Source: Pseudomonadota bacterium (GTDB lineage Bacteria; Pseudomonadota; Alphaproteobacteria; Rhizobiales; Hyphomicrobiaceae). Taken from it: 64,000 nt of DNA. The DNA lies in NCBI GenBank assembly GCA_023423275.1, contig JAFAFW010000058.1, positions 1 through 64,000 of the forward strand. Reading direction: 5' to 3'. Positions 41,103 through 50,200 of this stretch are shown in pieces. Made by a program: the position numbers and the translations under genes. The stretch's first letter is position 1. Every line of letters starts with the position of its first letter. The notes below the pieces were generated by a model. The model was not told where the DNA came from and ran no database searches. It saw only the letters and a program-made list of their open reading frames with translations.

Positions 41103-41328
41103 CGTCGACAGCAGCGTCAGGCGGCGCCTGTGGGCTTTTGCGTCGTTGTGCCCTTTGCTCCGACCAGGCGAGCAAGTCGCTGAGGCGATAGACGACGCGA
41201 CCGCCGTGATATCGGGGCACTGGCCCGGTCTTCTTTGAGCGGTGGTTGTCGAGCGTGCCTTTGGCGATGCGCAGAAATCTCGCGGCTTCCTCAACCGTCA
41301 GGAATATCTCGTCAGGATTATCGGACAT
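40954..41328 (-). CDS. rdfS: RdfS-like excisionase (helix-turn-helix)
   Basis: A 124-residue frame whose first ~65 residues are a MerR/AlpA-type helix-turn-helix: F-L-T-V-E-E-A-A-R-F-L-R-I-A-K-G-T-L-D-N-H-R, then P-R-Y-H-G-G-R-V-V-Y-R-L-S-D-L-L-A-W. This is the recombination-directionality-factor pattern that drives ICE excision with an integrase. Beyond residue ~70 the protein is Pro/Ala/Gly-rich and overlaps traF, so it may be a lost-stop extension or a frameshift relative to an ancestral ~75-90 residue protein. It lies downstream of the FseA-like activator, which in known ICEs switches rdfS on. Confidence 0.78.
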   Translation of the reverse strand: MSDNPDEIFLTVEEAARFLRIAKGTLDNHRSKKTGPVPRYHGGRVVYRLSDLLAWSEQRAQRRKSPQAPPDAAVDDGARTPNADMAEGGHTKPPLEWQLQHSNWPVRTDQPDPGKGPTGDHPAP

Positions 41329-41424
41329 CGGTGTGCTCCTCCAGTTTCTTGGGATTGCAGTGTCCCGTATTTTCGTATTTCGAGGGAGGCGCTGAGTACG
41401 GCTCCCACGCATTCGAACCGCGGG

Positions 41425-42244
41425 TCATTTCAGAAGATTGCGATAGCCTCCAAAGACAAACTCTTCGGCACGCAGCTTATCTCGGCGTATGCGTTGTCGC
41501 AGACTGGCACGGCGCCAGTCTCGTGCAACCGTCTCGGCCCCATGCAGGATGATGCCTGCCTCGCGTTCGCTGCTGCCGGCGGTCATGCAGTCGAACACGA
41601 GCAGGCTGTCACGTCGGTTGAGCGTGCGCGCCGGCCAGTTCGAAGGCGCTTGCACGCGACGCTTCGACAGGATGCGACGGAGAACAGCCAATTGAGATAC
41701 AGTTCGGCCAAGCAATTTGGGGCCGCCTGTCACGATGGTCAGTTTCACCGGCTCCCTGACAATATCGGCCCCCTCTATCTCGAGCTGCAGAACGAGGTCG
41801 TTGCCACGCAGCAGAACGTGCTGGCGACCGGCTGGATCGATGAGAACGTGCTGCACAGCCGGAAGCTTCGAGAAAGCGAGCGCATCGCGATCTGACTGGC
41901 CCGCCCGCTCAGCCGAGGCCGTCAGAATGGATTGCCCTGCCGGCGGCATCCAGATGTGACGCGAACCAAGTGCCGTCAGTGACGGATCCACGAAAGGATC
42001 GGAGCGCCCACGCTTCAGCACGAGGCGATGGCTCGTGCATCCGCGTGATAAGCGCTCCGCTCTCCAATCGAGTGGTGTCTTGAATGACTTCCAGCTGCGC
42101 GCGGGCCTCGTCCTGATAGGCGGGATCACGGCGAAGGCCTTCCCAGGCCCAATCACGCCGTGTCAGCGTGCGCGTGTAATCATAGGCTGCCAGAGTAGGC
42201 GGCCACGGCGGGCCGACGTAATGCCGTACGCGATACATTGGCAT
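41425..42244 (-). CDS. fseA: FseA-like excision activator split in two frames (+1 shift)
   Basis: Two overlapping frames together make one protein of about 272 residues. The first (from ATG 42244, with AAAGGAGG before it) carries Y-D-Y-T-R-T-L-T-R-R-D-W-A-W-E-G-L-R-R-D-P-A-Y, the DUF6499-type N-terminus, and reaches W-A-L-R-S-F. The second carries V-D-P-S-L-T-A-L-G-S-R-H-I-W and ends in DUF2285 (L-L-V-F-D-C-M, then R-A-E-E-F-V-F-G-G-Y-R-N-L-L). The seam is TCC TTT C GTG (41998-41989): skipping the C at 41992 joins them. In ICEMlSymR7A the homologous msi172-msi171 pair is fused by programmed +1 frameshifting to make FseA, which activates rdfS. Gene order here is the same. Mutation or sequencing error cannot be excluded. 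Confidence 0.75.
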
Positions 42245-42329
42245 TTCCTCCTTTGAGCGCTGTTTTCCAGTTTTGCGTGTGTGCCTCTTCTGATTGACGT
42301 GAACAGATAAGTAGGTGAGCGCTGTGGAT

Positions 42330-42908
42330 TTAATTCGCGAGCTCCGTGATGCGGTTGAGGGCTGAAGCGAAGCCTTCGAGCCCCACGGTAAGCACTACCG
42401 GCTCGCCGCCGCCCGACGGTGCGACCGTGATGGTCAAGGCCTTGGCCTTCCTGATGGCGTCGATGGCGACGGTTGGGAAGCTGACGGGGGCGAGGCAGCC
42501 GTCCGGCACGCAGGTCGAGAACGGAACGGTTTGGCCAAGTGGCTTGTCGTCGAGCGCGAGCTTCACGCCAGCAGCGAGCGCCAAGCCGAACGGCATCACA
42601 AGCACGCCCTCAGTCTTGCCGTCCGCAGGTGGCCGCAGCTCGATGGAAAAGCTGCGTTGTCCCGTCTGCTGGTTGCCACGCATCTGGGAGAACGTGCAGG
42701 CCTTGCGATTCTCGACAATGCGGCAGTTGACCGTCCAGGCACCGTACGTTTCCTGGATTGATGATGCGCCCCCCGGAAGAGACTCGGCTGCTGCCGGAGC
42801 GAGAGCCGGTGCGGCGTGCTTCTGCTGCTGCGCGGCCGCTGAGCTCGCCATCGCAAGCGCGATCGAAGCTGACATCAACAGTACGCGGCAAGATGAATTC
42901 GAGATCAT
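42330..42908 (-). CDS. Invasion-associated locus B (IalB) family protein
   Basis: A 192-residue exported protein. A signal peptide (~1-26, ending A-S-S-A-A-A) is followed by the IalB pattern: Y-G-A-W-T-V-N-C, K-A-C-T-F-S-Q, L-V-M-P-F-G-L-A-L-A-A-G-V-K-L, F-S-T-C-V-P-D-G-C. Two Cys pairs probably form disulfides. Named for Bartonella but widespread in alphaproteobacteria, with no firm biochemical role. It lies 23 bases after tonB in the same direction, so it ends the exbB-exbD-tonB operon. Confidence 0.88.
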   Translation of the reverse strand: MISNSSCRVLLMSASIALAMASSAAAQQQKHAAPALAPAAAESLPGGASSIQETYGAWTVNCRIVENRKACTFSQMRGNQQTGQRSFSIELRPPADGKTEGVLVMPFGLALAAGVKLALDDKPLGQTVPFSTCVPDGCLAPVSFPTVAIDAIRKAKALTITVAPSGGGEPVVLTVGLEGFASALNRITELAN

Positions 42909-42931
42909 ACGAAATACTCTCGGATCGATGG

Positions 42932-43819
42932 TTATTGCGAGAACCTGACAGGGACACTGAGGACGATTGAGCCGCCACCGATATTGGCCGGTGGTGCCGG
43001 AACGGGACTGGCGCGGCGCGCAAGCGCCACTGCCTCCTGATCGAGGAGACTGCTTCCTGATGAGCGGATGAGGCGGGCTGAGAGAACGCGGCCCGACCGG
43101 TCGATCGTGAAGGCCACTGACGAGGTGCCGCCGCCGCCCCCTGGGTAACGCTTGTGGCGATTGAGATGTGCCATCACGCTGCCACGCCAGGTGGCGACCG
43201 ACATGGAGGATGCGACGCCCGACGTCGGAGCCGCGTTGGTCCGCGCCCGACTGGCGTCGACTGGTTTCGGTGCAGAGGCGGACTGCGCTACGGACTTGCG
43301 CTTCGGCTTGGGCTTCTTTTTCTCGACCTTTTTCTTTTCCTCGGGCTTCTTCTCGACCTTTTCGGATTCGGGCGGCGGTGGCGCCGGCGCTTCGAGCGCC
43401 GCGGCAGCCGTATCGATCTTCGGCAGTTCGGGGATATCGAGCTCGGTCTCAGCTTGGTGCTCGACGGGCTCGGGTGGCGCCTCCTTCGGCGGCTCGGTCT
43501 TTACCGGCTCAACCTCGGGCTCCGGTTCTTCCTGAACCGGCTCCTCCTTGGCCTCGGTGGGCGTGCTCTCCGTGGCCATCTCCTGCTGCGCGCCGACGGC
43601 CACCTCCTGCGGCGGCGCCTCCGGTGCGACAGGCAACGGCGCCAGCTCGATCATGACGGCCGCTGGCGGCTCACCGGCGGGGCTCTCGGGCTTGGGCCAA
43701 TGAGCAATGGCGAGCGCGACGCCGCTGTGCACAAGCACGACAAATACCGCAGCCAGCGTCCAGCGCAGGATGATCTGGCGCAGGGTCTCACCGTCACGTC
43801 CGTGAACATCTTGCGTCAT
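42932..43819 (-). CDS. tonB: TonB energy-transducing protein
   Basis: A 295-residue TonB. An N-terminal membrane anchor (W-T-L-A-A-V-F-V-V-L-V-H-S-G-V-A-L) is followed by a long Pro/Glu/Lys-rich periplasm-spanning segment (~60-190) and a C-terminal TonB domain with Y-P-G-G-G-G-G-T, F-T-I-D-R-S-G-R-V-L-S-A and V-P-V-R-F-S. It carries energy from ExbB-ExbD to outer-membrane receptors such as the one encoded at 47-50 kb. It overlaps exbD by 4 bases. Confidence 0.93.
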   Translation of the reverse strand: MTQDVHGRDGETLRQIILRWTLAAVFVVLVHSGVALAIAHWPKPESPAGEPPAAVMIELAPLPVAPEAPPQEVAVGAQQEMATESTPTEAKEEPVQEEPEPEVEPVKTEPPKEAPPEPVEHQAETELDIPELPKIDTAAAALEAPAPPPPESEKVEKKPEEKKKVEKKKPKPKRKSVAQSASAPKPVDASRARTNAAPTSGVASSMSVATWRGSVMAHLNRHKRYPGGGGGTSSVAFTIDRSGRVLSARLIRSSGSSLLDQEAVALARRASPVPAPPANIGGGSIVLSVPVRFSQ

Positions 43820-44277
43820 GGCGCAGCCGCCCCTGGAGGCGCGGCTGCCGGTGGCGGCAGTGTCTCGAGGCCGACGAGGCCGATCTTGAGATAGCCCGCA
43901 TTGCGCAGGAGGTTCATCACCTCCATCAGGTCGCCGTAGTCGACGGTGCGGTCGGCGCGCACGAACACGCGCTCATCGGTGTTGCCTTGCGTCTTGCCGT
44001 CGAGTGCCGCTTTGAGACCTTCCCGCGTGATCGCTTCATTGCCGAAAGCGAGTGAGAGATCCTCTTTGACGGTCAGGAAGATCGGCTCGTTCGGACGCGG
44101 CTGCGGCGCGGCGTTGGATACGGGCAGATCAACTGCGACATCGACGGTCGAGAGCGGCGCCGCCACCATGAAGATGATCAGCAGCACGAGCATCACGTCG
44201 ATGAAGGGCGTGACGTTGATCTCGTGATTGACGTCGAGGTCGTCGGAGCTGTCGTTCGCTTTGAGACTGCCGGCCAT
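43816..44277 (-). CDS. exbD: ExbD biopolymer transport protein
   Basis: A 153-residue inner-membrane protein. The single membrane helix contains the proton-carrying Asp in I-N-V-T-P-F-I-D-V-M-L-V-L-L-I-I-F-M-V, the ExbD/TolR signature. The periplasmic domain has V-F-V-R-A-D-R-T-V-D-Y-G-D-L-M-E-V-M-N-L-L. It ends with A/P-rich sequence. It starts 5 bases after exbB and overlaps tonB by 4. Confidence 0.95.
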   Translation of the reverse strand: MAGSLKANDSSDDLDVNHEINVTPFIDVMLVLLIIFMVAAPLSTVDVAVDLPVSNAAPQPRPNEPIFLTVKEDLSLAFGNEAITREGLKAALDGKTQGNTDERVFVRADRTVDYGDLMEVMNLLRNAGYLKIGLVGLETLPPPAAAPPGAAAP

Positions 44278-44282
44278 GATCG

Positions 44283-45395
44283 TTACTCCGCAGCCCGTGA
44301 ATGAAGATGAGAGACGGAGGACTGCGGCAGGCGCCGCGCATCGAGCTCCCAGCTCACGAGGCGTTCGACGCCGGCCGAGGCGTCGGAAAGCAGGAGGCGG
44401 TAACCGGCAATGGAGCGCGCGAACACGTTATAGATGATGACGGCGGGGATCGCCGCGACGAGACCGATCGCCGTTGCGAGTAGCGCTTCCGCGATGCCAG
44501 GTGCGACGACGGCAAGATTCGTGGTCTGCGACTGGCTGATGCCGATGAACGAGTTCATGATCCCCCACACCGTGCCGAACAGGCCGACGAACGGCGCCGT
44601 CGAGCCGATGGTGGCGAGCACGCCGGTGCCGAGCGTCATGCGCCGGCCGGCATTGGCTTCCACGCGCGACAGGCGCGAGGTGACGCGCTCCTTGATGCCC
44701 TCCGGGCCGACATGATCGAGGACGCTGATCGAGCGCGACACTTCCTCGGCGGCCGTGCGCACCAACGTTGCCCCTGTGCTGCGACTGCGCGCGAAGCTCT
44801 CGACGGCCGAGCCAAGATCCGGCGCCGCCAGTATGCGGCGGATGGCACGCTTCAATCGCCACTTGGCCGTCGATATCTCGAAGCTCTTGGCGGCCCAAAT
44901 GGTCCAGGTGATGAAGGAGGCAACAGCGAGTCCTATCATGACCGCCTTCACGACGATGTCCGCCGCCTGGTACATGCCCCACGGCGAGAGGTCATGCGGC
45001 AGTGTTCCGGGCTTGGATGCGATCGGCGCTTGCGCCGATGGGGTCGGCGCCTCGTGCGAGGGAACAAGCGGCGGCTGCGCCGGATCGTCCGATGGGGCAG
45101 CGGGAACTGGGGCGGCTGTCTCAGGTGGTGCTGCGGCGTCGTTGCCGGACGGGGCTTGAGCTTCTGTCACGGCCGCCCCTTCCTTCACGACAGGCGGTGC
45201 CGGCACGGTGCTCTCAGGCATGACGACGGGCGCTGCTGGTGTGCCGGCAGCCCCCTGGATTGCCTCCACGTCTGCGGGCGGAGACGCGGCCTCCTGTGCG
45301 GCGGCAGAATCGACAGCCGTGCACAATACGACTCCGAGCAGTACCGCGCAGAGGAATGTTGCGGCGAACCGCTCAAGAGTGCGTGTGCTCGGCAT
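44283..45395 (-). CDS. exbB: ExbB proton channel with extended N-terminus
   Basis: About 370 residues. A signal peptide (M-P-S-T-R-T-L-E-R-F to A-A-A-Q) leads to a ~100-residue Ala/Pro-rich periplasmic extension, then the MotA/TolQ/ExbB channel: A-D-I-V-V-K-A-V-M-I-G-L-A, G-T-V-W-G-I-M-N-S-F-I-G-I and A-I-P-A-V-I-I-Y-N-V-F. With ExbD it converts the proton gradient to TonB motion. Start 45395 gives a clean signal peptide; 45422 and 45413 are in-frame alternatives without ribosome binding sites. It overlaps the end of the Rrf2 gene. Confidence 0.92.
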   Translation of the reverse strand: MPSTRTLERFAATFLCAVLLGVVLCTAVDSAAAQEAASPPADVEAIQGAAGTPAAPVVMPESTVPAPPVVKEGAAVTEAQAPSGNDAAAPPETAAPVPAAPSDDPAQPPLVPSHEAPTPSAQAPIASKPGTLPHDLSPWGMYQAADIVVKAVMIGLAVASFITWTIWAAKSFEISTAKWRLKRAIRRILAAPDLGSAVESFARSRSTGATLVRTAAEEVSRSISVLDHVGPEGIKERVTSRLSRVEANAGRRMTLGTGVLATIGSTAPFVGLFGTVWGIMNSFIGISQSQTTNLAVVAPGIAEALLATAIGLVAAIPAVIIYNVFARSIAGYRLLLSDASAGVERLVSWELDARRLPQSSVSHLHSRAAE

Positions 45396-45888
45396 ATGGC
45401 TCAGCTCTTTCATGGGAGGCATTCAAGGAGACAGCAGCCATCGCCGGGCAGGCCGCGCGCATGAGGCCGCAATCGAAACAAGCGAGGCGATCGACGGCGG
45501 GTTTTGCGACGAGGTCGGCGACGGTGAAACGGTCCATCAGCGTGAGGAATGCGCCGCGCGCTGCATGGATGACGATGCTGAGGGGGGCGTGCTCAGCCTG
45601 CTTACGCCGGACCGGCATATCGGTTTCGACCAAGTCCGGCTGAGTATGTCGCAGAACAGCCGCGAGACTTATGGAGCCGGCTGGCCGCGCGAGGGCGATC
45701 CCGCCTGCGCGGCCCCGCGCGGTTACCAGCAAGCCGGCGTGCACCAGCAGATGCACGATCTTCGCCGTGTGCAGGCGGCTTGCCCGGGCTTCGATCGCAG
45801 CGATACTGGTGTGCACATATTCTCCCGGACGACGGGCGCACGCCGTGAGAATGGCGAAGGCGATTTCGGATTGCCGCGTCAGGCGCAT
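45373..45888 (-). CDS. Rrf2-family regulator (RirA/IscR-like)
   Basis: A 171-residue winged-helix regulator. The N-terminal M-R-L-T-R-Q-S-E-I-A-F-A-I-L-T-A-C-A is the Rrf2 opening. The C-rich segment C-F-D-C-G-L-M-R-A-A-C (~137-147) supplies three Cys for an Fe-S cluster. Such proteins (RirA) sense iron in rhizobia; its place at the head of the exbB-exbD-tonB genes and next to heme genes supports iron sensing. It overlaps both neighbours. Confidence 0.85.
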   Translation of the reverse strand: MRLTRQSEIAFAILTACARRPGEYVHTSIAAIEARASRLHTAKIVHLLVHAGLLVTARGRAGGIALARPAGSISLAAVLRHTQPDLVETDMPVRRKQAEHAPLSIVIHAARGAFLTLMDRFTVADLVAKPAVDRLACFDCGLMRAACPAMAAVSLNASHERAEPYAEHTHS

Positions 45889-46280
45889 GGGCAGTCCTCC
45901 GCGCGCTGTTTGAGGGTCGCGTCGCGAGGTGCGGGGCGCGTGACGACATAGGCGGCGGAGGCCAGCATCGGCACGGCCACGAGAGTTGCCAGCCAGAAAC
46001 TCGGATGAGCACCGATCCAGAACAGGGTGAAACCGGCCGTCATGCCGACGCAGGCCGCGACCTTGGCGTATCCAGAGACGGCGCCGGCTTCATTCCATGC
46101 GCGCAATGTCGGGCCAAAACGTGGGTGATCAAGCACCCAGGCCTCAAGACGCGGCGATGAGCGTGCGAAGAACCAGCTCGCCAGGATCAGGAAGATCGTC
46201 GTCGGCATGAGCGGCAGAAACGCTCCGATAAAGCCGAGCGCCACCATCGCCCAGCCAAGACAGAGATATGGAACGCGCAT
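45879..46280 (-). CDS. DUF454 (YbaN-like) inner-membrane protein
   Basis: A 133-residue membrane protein. The opening (M-R-V-P-Y-L-C-L-G-W-A-M-V-A-L-G-F-I-G-A-F-L-P-L-M-P-T-T) and F-L-I-L-A-S-W-F-F-A-R-S-S-P-R-L-E-A-W are the DUF454 signature. Four hydrophobic segments are visible. DUF454 genes often lie beside heme or iron genes; the role is unknown. It overlaps the Rrf2 gene by 10 bases. Confidence 0.9.
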   Translation of the reverse strand: MRVPYLCLGWAMVALGFIGAFLPLMPTTIFLILASWFFARSSPRLEAWVLDHPRFGPTLRAWNEAGAVSGYAKVAACVGMTAGFTLFWIGAHPSFWLATLVAVPMLASAAYVVTRPAPRDATLKQRAEDCPCA

Positions 46281-46429
46281 TCTGCTTCTCCACATATGCG
46301 TTTCTCGCAATCACGCGCACGGACGCAAACGCGGGCTGGCTATCGATGGAGGCCTTGACGGTTCCATCCTGGCTGGCTGGCGCGTCTCTGCCCTGGGGGA
46401 CCGAGATCAACGATCGACGGTGACCGCGC

Positions 46430-47050
46430 TCACGCGAGCGCGATCGTCTCCGTCTCTGATGGCAGCGGCATGAGCGTCTCGACCAAGCCTCGCACGCGCG
46501 CGAACGCTGCGACTGCGCCTGCGATGACACGCTGTTCTTCTTCTTCCGACAACTCGTGTGCGTCGAGCGCCGCCGTGAACGTCCGCCAGTGAAGCCCGCG
46601 GCCTTCCGGAGCGCCGGCAAGATGCCGCGCACCGAACGTCTCCGCTAGACCAAGCTTGGCCACGTCTTTCAGCAGGAAGGCCGCGCCGAGGTTCGAACCC
46701 TCGGCCACGTACAGCCAGCCGAACGCCGTCGGGACGTCGATCGCCGAACCGAACGCGGCGCTGCCGTCCGGCGTGGGCAGCTGCAGGCCGAGGTCCGCAA
46801 GATCGCGTACGATCAGCGGCAGGCGCCGGCGTCCTGCGAGATCGGGCAGCAAATTATCGAGCACAGCACTCCCGTACAGCGCATCGATGTCGTGATGAAA
46901 CTGGTGCTGCACTTTCACGAACAGCCCATAGCGCTCACGGCTCGCGAACGGCTCGGCCGCCATGATGCGCTGATCTAGCTGCTCGTGCGCTTCCTGCGTA
47001 GCCGCTTTCAGGCGCTTCGCGCGAGCCGGAATTTCAGCTTGAATGCTCAT
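46430..47050 (-). CDS. Heme oxygenase (biliverdin-producing)
   Basis: A 206-residue HO-1-fold enzyme that opens heme to biliverdin, CO and iron. The proximal His is in A-T-Q-E-A-H-E-Q-L-D (~22). The distal helix G-W-L-Y-V-A-E-G-S-N-L-G-A carries the conserved glycines (~111-122). Size is typical of bacterial heme oxygenases. With the upstream receptor and TonB system it lets the cell use heme as iron source; a phytochrome partner (BphO role) is not seen here. Confidence 0.9.
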   Translation of the reverse strand: MSIQAEIPARAKRLKAATQEAHEQLDQRIMAAEPFASRERYGLFVKVQHQFHHDIDALYGSAVLDNLLPDLAGRRRLPLIVRDLADLGLQLPTPDGSAAFGSAIDVPTAFGWLYVAEGSNLGAAFLLKDVAKLGLAETFGARHLAGAPEGRGLHWRTFTAALDAHELSEEEEQRVIAGAVAAFARVRGLVETLMPLPSETETIALA

Positions 47051-47251
47051 TCGCTATCAGTCCTCCTACAGCGCGGATGGGCGCTTCGGTTTGTTGCCCC
47101 ATTCTCAGCTCCTCTGTCGCGTCGCCCATGCTGCGAGTATGGGAGAGAGCGCTCGGCACATCGGATGTGCCAATCGGGGCACTGACACGTCTCATAATCT
47201 TCTGCCCTCTAGGAGTTGCGTCCAGGAAAGCATCCACGAAGTAGTCTCTGA

Positions 47252-50200
47252 TTAGAATTTGTATGCTAGGCCCATTCTCCATTCGTTGGAGGTGAGGTCG
47301 ATTTGATGCGGGCCTGCTGGAGTTTCAAAAGTCTGTTTACCGAAATCGCTGTAGCGATACTCCGCCCGGAACAGCAGGTTATCGGTCAGTGCGTGTTCGA
47401 GACCGCCACCAAAAGTCCATCCTACATAGGTGTCCTTGAAACTCGTGGGGTCGGGAAGCGTCGTAGTCGAGACCGACTGATTGAGTGAGAAGGACGTATA
47501 ATTGTACTTGTATTGTGCGATAGCGAGGCCGCCGGCGACGTACGGCAACGTTCTGCCGAATGCTAGGCCGATACGTCCACGCACACCGCCCTGCCAATTG
47601 ATGCTGGATGTTACTGTTGTGGTGAGAGTGCGCGTGATGGGGTCGGATACGGCAGGCGCAGTGAACTGCTCGGTCATCTCTAAGGGGTTGACGTAGGTGA
47701 GATTGGCGTCGACACCGAGGACGAAAGGTGAGTTAAGCTGGACGTTGTAGCCAGCGAATAGTCCGCCGCCCAGGCCTGCCGGATCGTGCGCCGTCCGTGT
47801 CGTAGCGCTATATGGGACCCAGACATAATTCGGGTTTGAGCCAGTTCTCAACGTTCCTGCGAAATCTCCCTCCGCCGTGGCGTCGCCAAGCAGATAGCTG
47901 CCATCTAGTCCAACGAAAGCACCATTCCAATTGTAGCCGGTGGCCAGGGTCGTCAATTCAGGTATGGACAAGCCCCCGAAACTGGCATCGCTTTGATCTC
48001 CCAATTTCATGCTGAAGCTTGCACGGAACGTCCGCCCCGGAGAGGGAATTCTGGCCACGGCCAGCGGGTCGACATAATATTGGTCCGTCAGGTTCTCGAT
48101 GCTGAAATCCACCGTGGTGCTATCGTTGAACTTATAGCTTCCGAACAGGTCGACCAGTGTCACGTGCGGCGTGAAGCGGGGAGTACTGTACAGCGATTGA
48201 TACAAATAGGGAGAGGCGCGCTGTCCCACATAATTTATGCGCGTACCAAACGTCAGTTTTTCATCAAAAAGCCGAACGCCGATGGTTCCAGACGCAGTAA
48301 ACTCAGGAGGTACATAGCCCATCCCAAATTCAAGCCGCAAATTGTCGGGGTTGGATCCGACGTCGACCTCCGTATAATAATTGAGGGAAGATGTAACGAA
48401 GAAGACTCGAGCGTCGTAGCCACCGGACAGCTCGTATCCTTTGAAGACAGCGTCTTTGTTGTTCGTGTAGCATGTCCCGGCGCCAACGGCTGGTGGGCAT
48501 GCACCCGGAATGATGTAGTCTTGATAGTGATTGTCGAAATAGGCCGCTTTCAAGCGAAACTTGTCGCCTTCTCTCAGGAGGCTGCTTCTCAGGACATTGA
48601 CTCCGAACTCCCAATTAGTGGAACGTTCCGGATTGAGAAACGGGTTTGCCCGATTCACCCAGCCAGAGCTTTCGCCGCCCGTCCCCGCGATTTCACGGAT
48701 TGCGGGCGGGCGATAGCCCTCGGCATACTTTCCAAAGAACTGAACGCCTTCCCAGGGCGTCACCGTCAGGCCAGCTGACGGCAGCACAGCGTCGCCGCTA
48801 TTGGTGGTCAATGCATTCGTTCCACCCGCAGCTTCCGTCCGATAGGTGTCATAACGAATGCCTGCATTCAGCATTAGCCAACTTGTCAGATCCAGCTTCC
48901 CGCGAATGAAAGTGCCTCCCAACTCGCGGCTCCCGCGCGTTCTGGGCACTACGGTTCCCGGCCATGTGTAAGCGTTTGAAAAGTCCGAAACAGAGTATTC
49001 GGCGCCATAGGTGAGCGTGGCTTTGCCAAGGTGAGTTTGGAACTGCGAGGTGTTCCAAATCTCAGCGCCCCATGCTTTCGTATCGAGCACGCTCCACCAC
49101 TCACCAACTACACGCTGGTTAGGATCTTTCGTACTTAAGTCGGTTTTCCAGACGTTGAAGCGGAAATCGATGAGATCATTGTCCTGAGGTGAAAACTTGT
49201 ACTTTGCCGCGTAGCGATTGCTCTCGTTTGGACTTAGGAAGAATTGTTGACGCGCACGCTGTTGGGCCCATAGAGGAAACACGTAACCAAATTTACTGTC
49301 TTGCCGCAGATAAGAAAGCTCCAACGAGTGATCTTGGTACTTGAACGTACCTTTCAACAAGCTCGATATCGTGTCCTCAGATGTGTTTGGAACCTCCTCG
49401 CCGGGTAGGTTTAATGAGTAGCGAGCCGTAGCCGCGGGATTGCTAGGATTCCCCAAATTGTGAATTTCGGCACCGTACTTGCCGGCAAAATAGTTCCCGT
49501 GCTGGCGCTTGACGATGGCAGCCACTACATCGACATGCTCAGTGCGCGAAGCCACTGCGAGACTGCCGAATTTATTGTCGAAGTCGAGAAAGTTCGGAGC
49601 CTCGCTTTCGGGACGCGCCATGAAAGGATTGAAGCTCGGCGCAATCGTATTGCCGCCAATGCCGCCACGGATCCGAACCCCGTAAGCGCTGCCCGGCATC
49701 AGAATGTCATCGGCCGTCAGCGTCTTCATGTTGACGACGCCGCCCATGGCACCGGAGCCATAGGGGCCATCGCTCGGGCCCTTCTCGATCTCGACGCCGC
49801 TGATCAGATCGGGATCGAAATAGCTGCGGTTGTCAGTGCCATTGTAACTGCGATAGGTGCCGCTCTCCTGCTGCGTGCCGTCGACCATCACCTTGACGCG
49901 GCCCATGCCCTGCATGCCGCGAATGTTCACGTCTATCGCACCGCCAGTGTTTCTGCTTGCAGCGATGACACCCGGCGTACTGTTGAAGACATCGCCGGCC
50001 CGCGACGGGCGCACCTGTTCGATCTGCTCCGCCGAGATGTAAGCCGATGTGCCGGGTGTTTGATACGGCAGGTCCGCAGCAGCAGAGCCTCCGCCGCCGG
50101 ACACGTCGATCGTATCCAGCGCGATTGCACCATCTACGGTGGCGGTCGCATTGTTGCCGTCGGCATTGGGATCGACGATCGTGACGGTATTGCCGCTGAT

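Noticed and set aside
43154..43894. Leu/Arg/Gly-rich plus-strand frame opposite tonB
   Set aside because: It is the shadow of the Pro/Lys/Glu-rich TonB linker on the minus strand.
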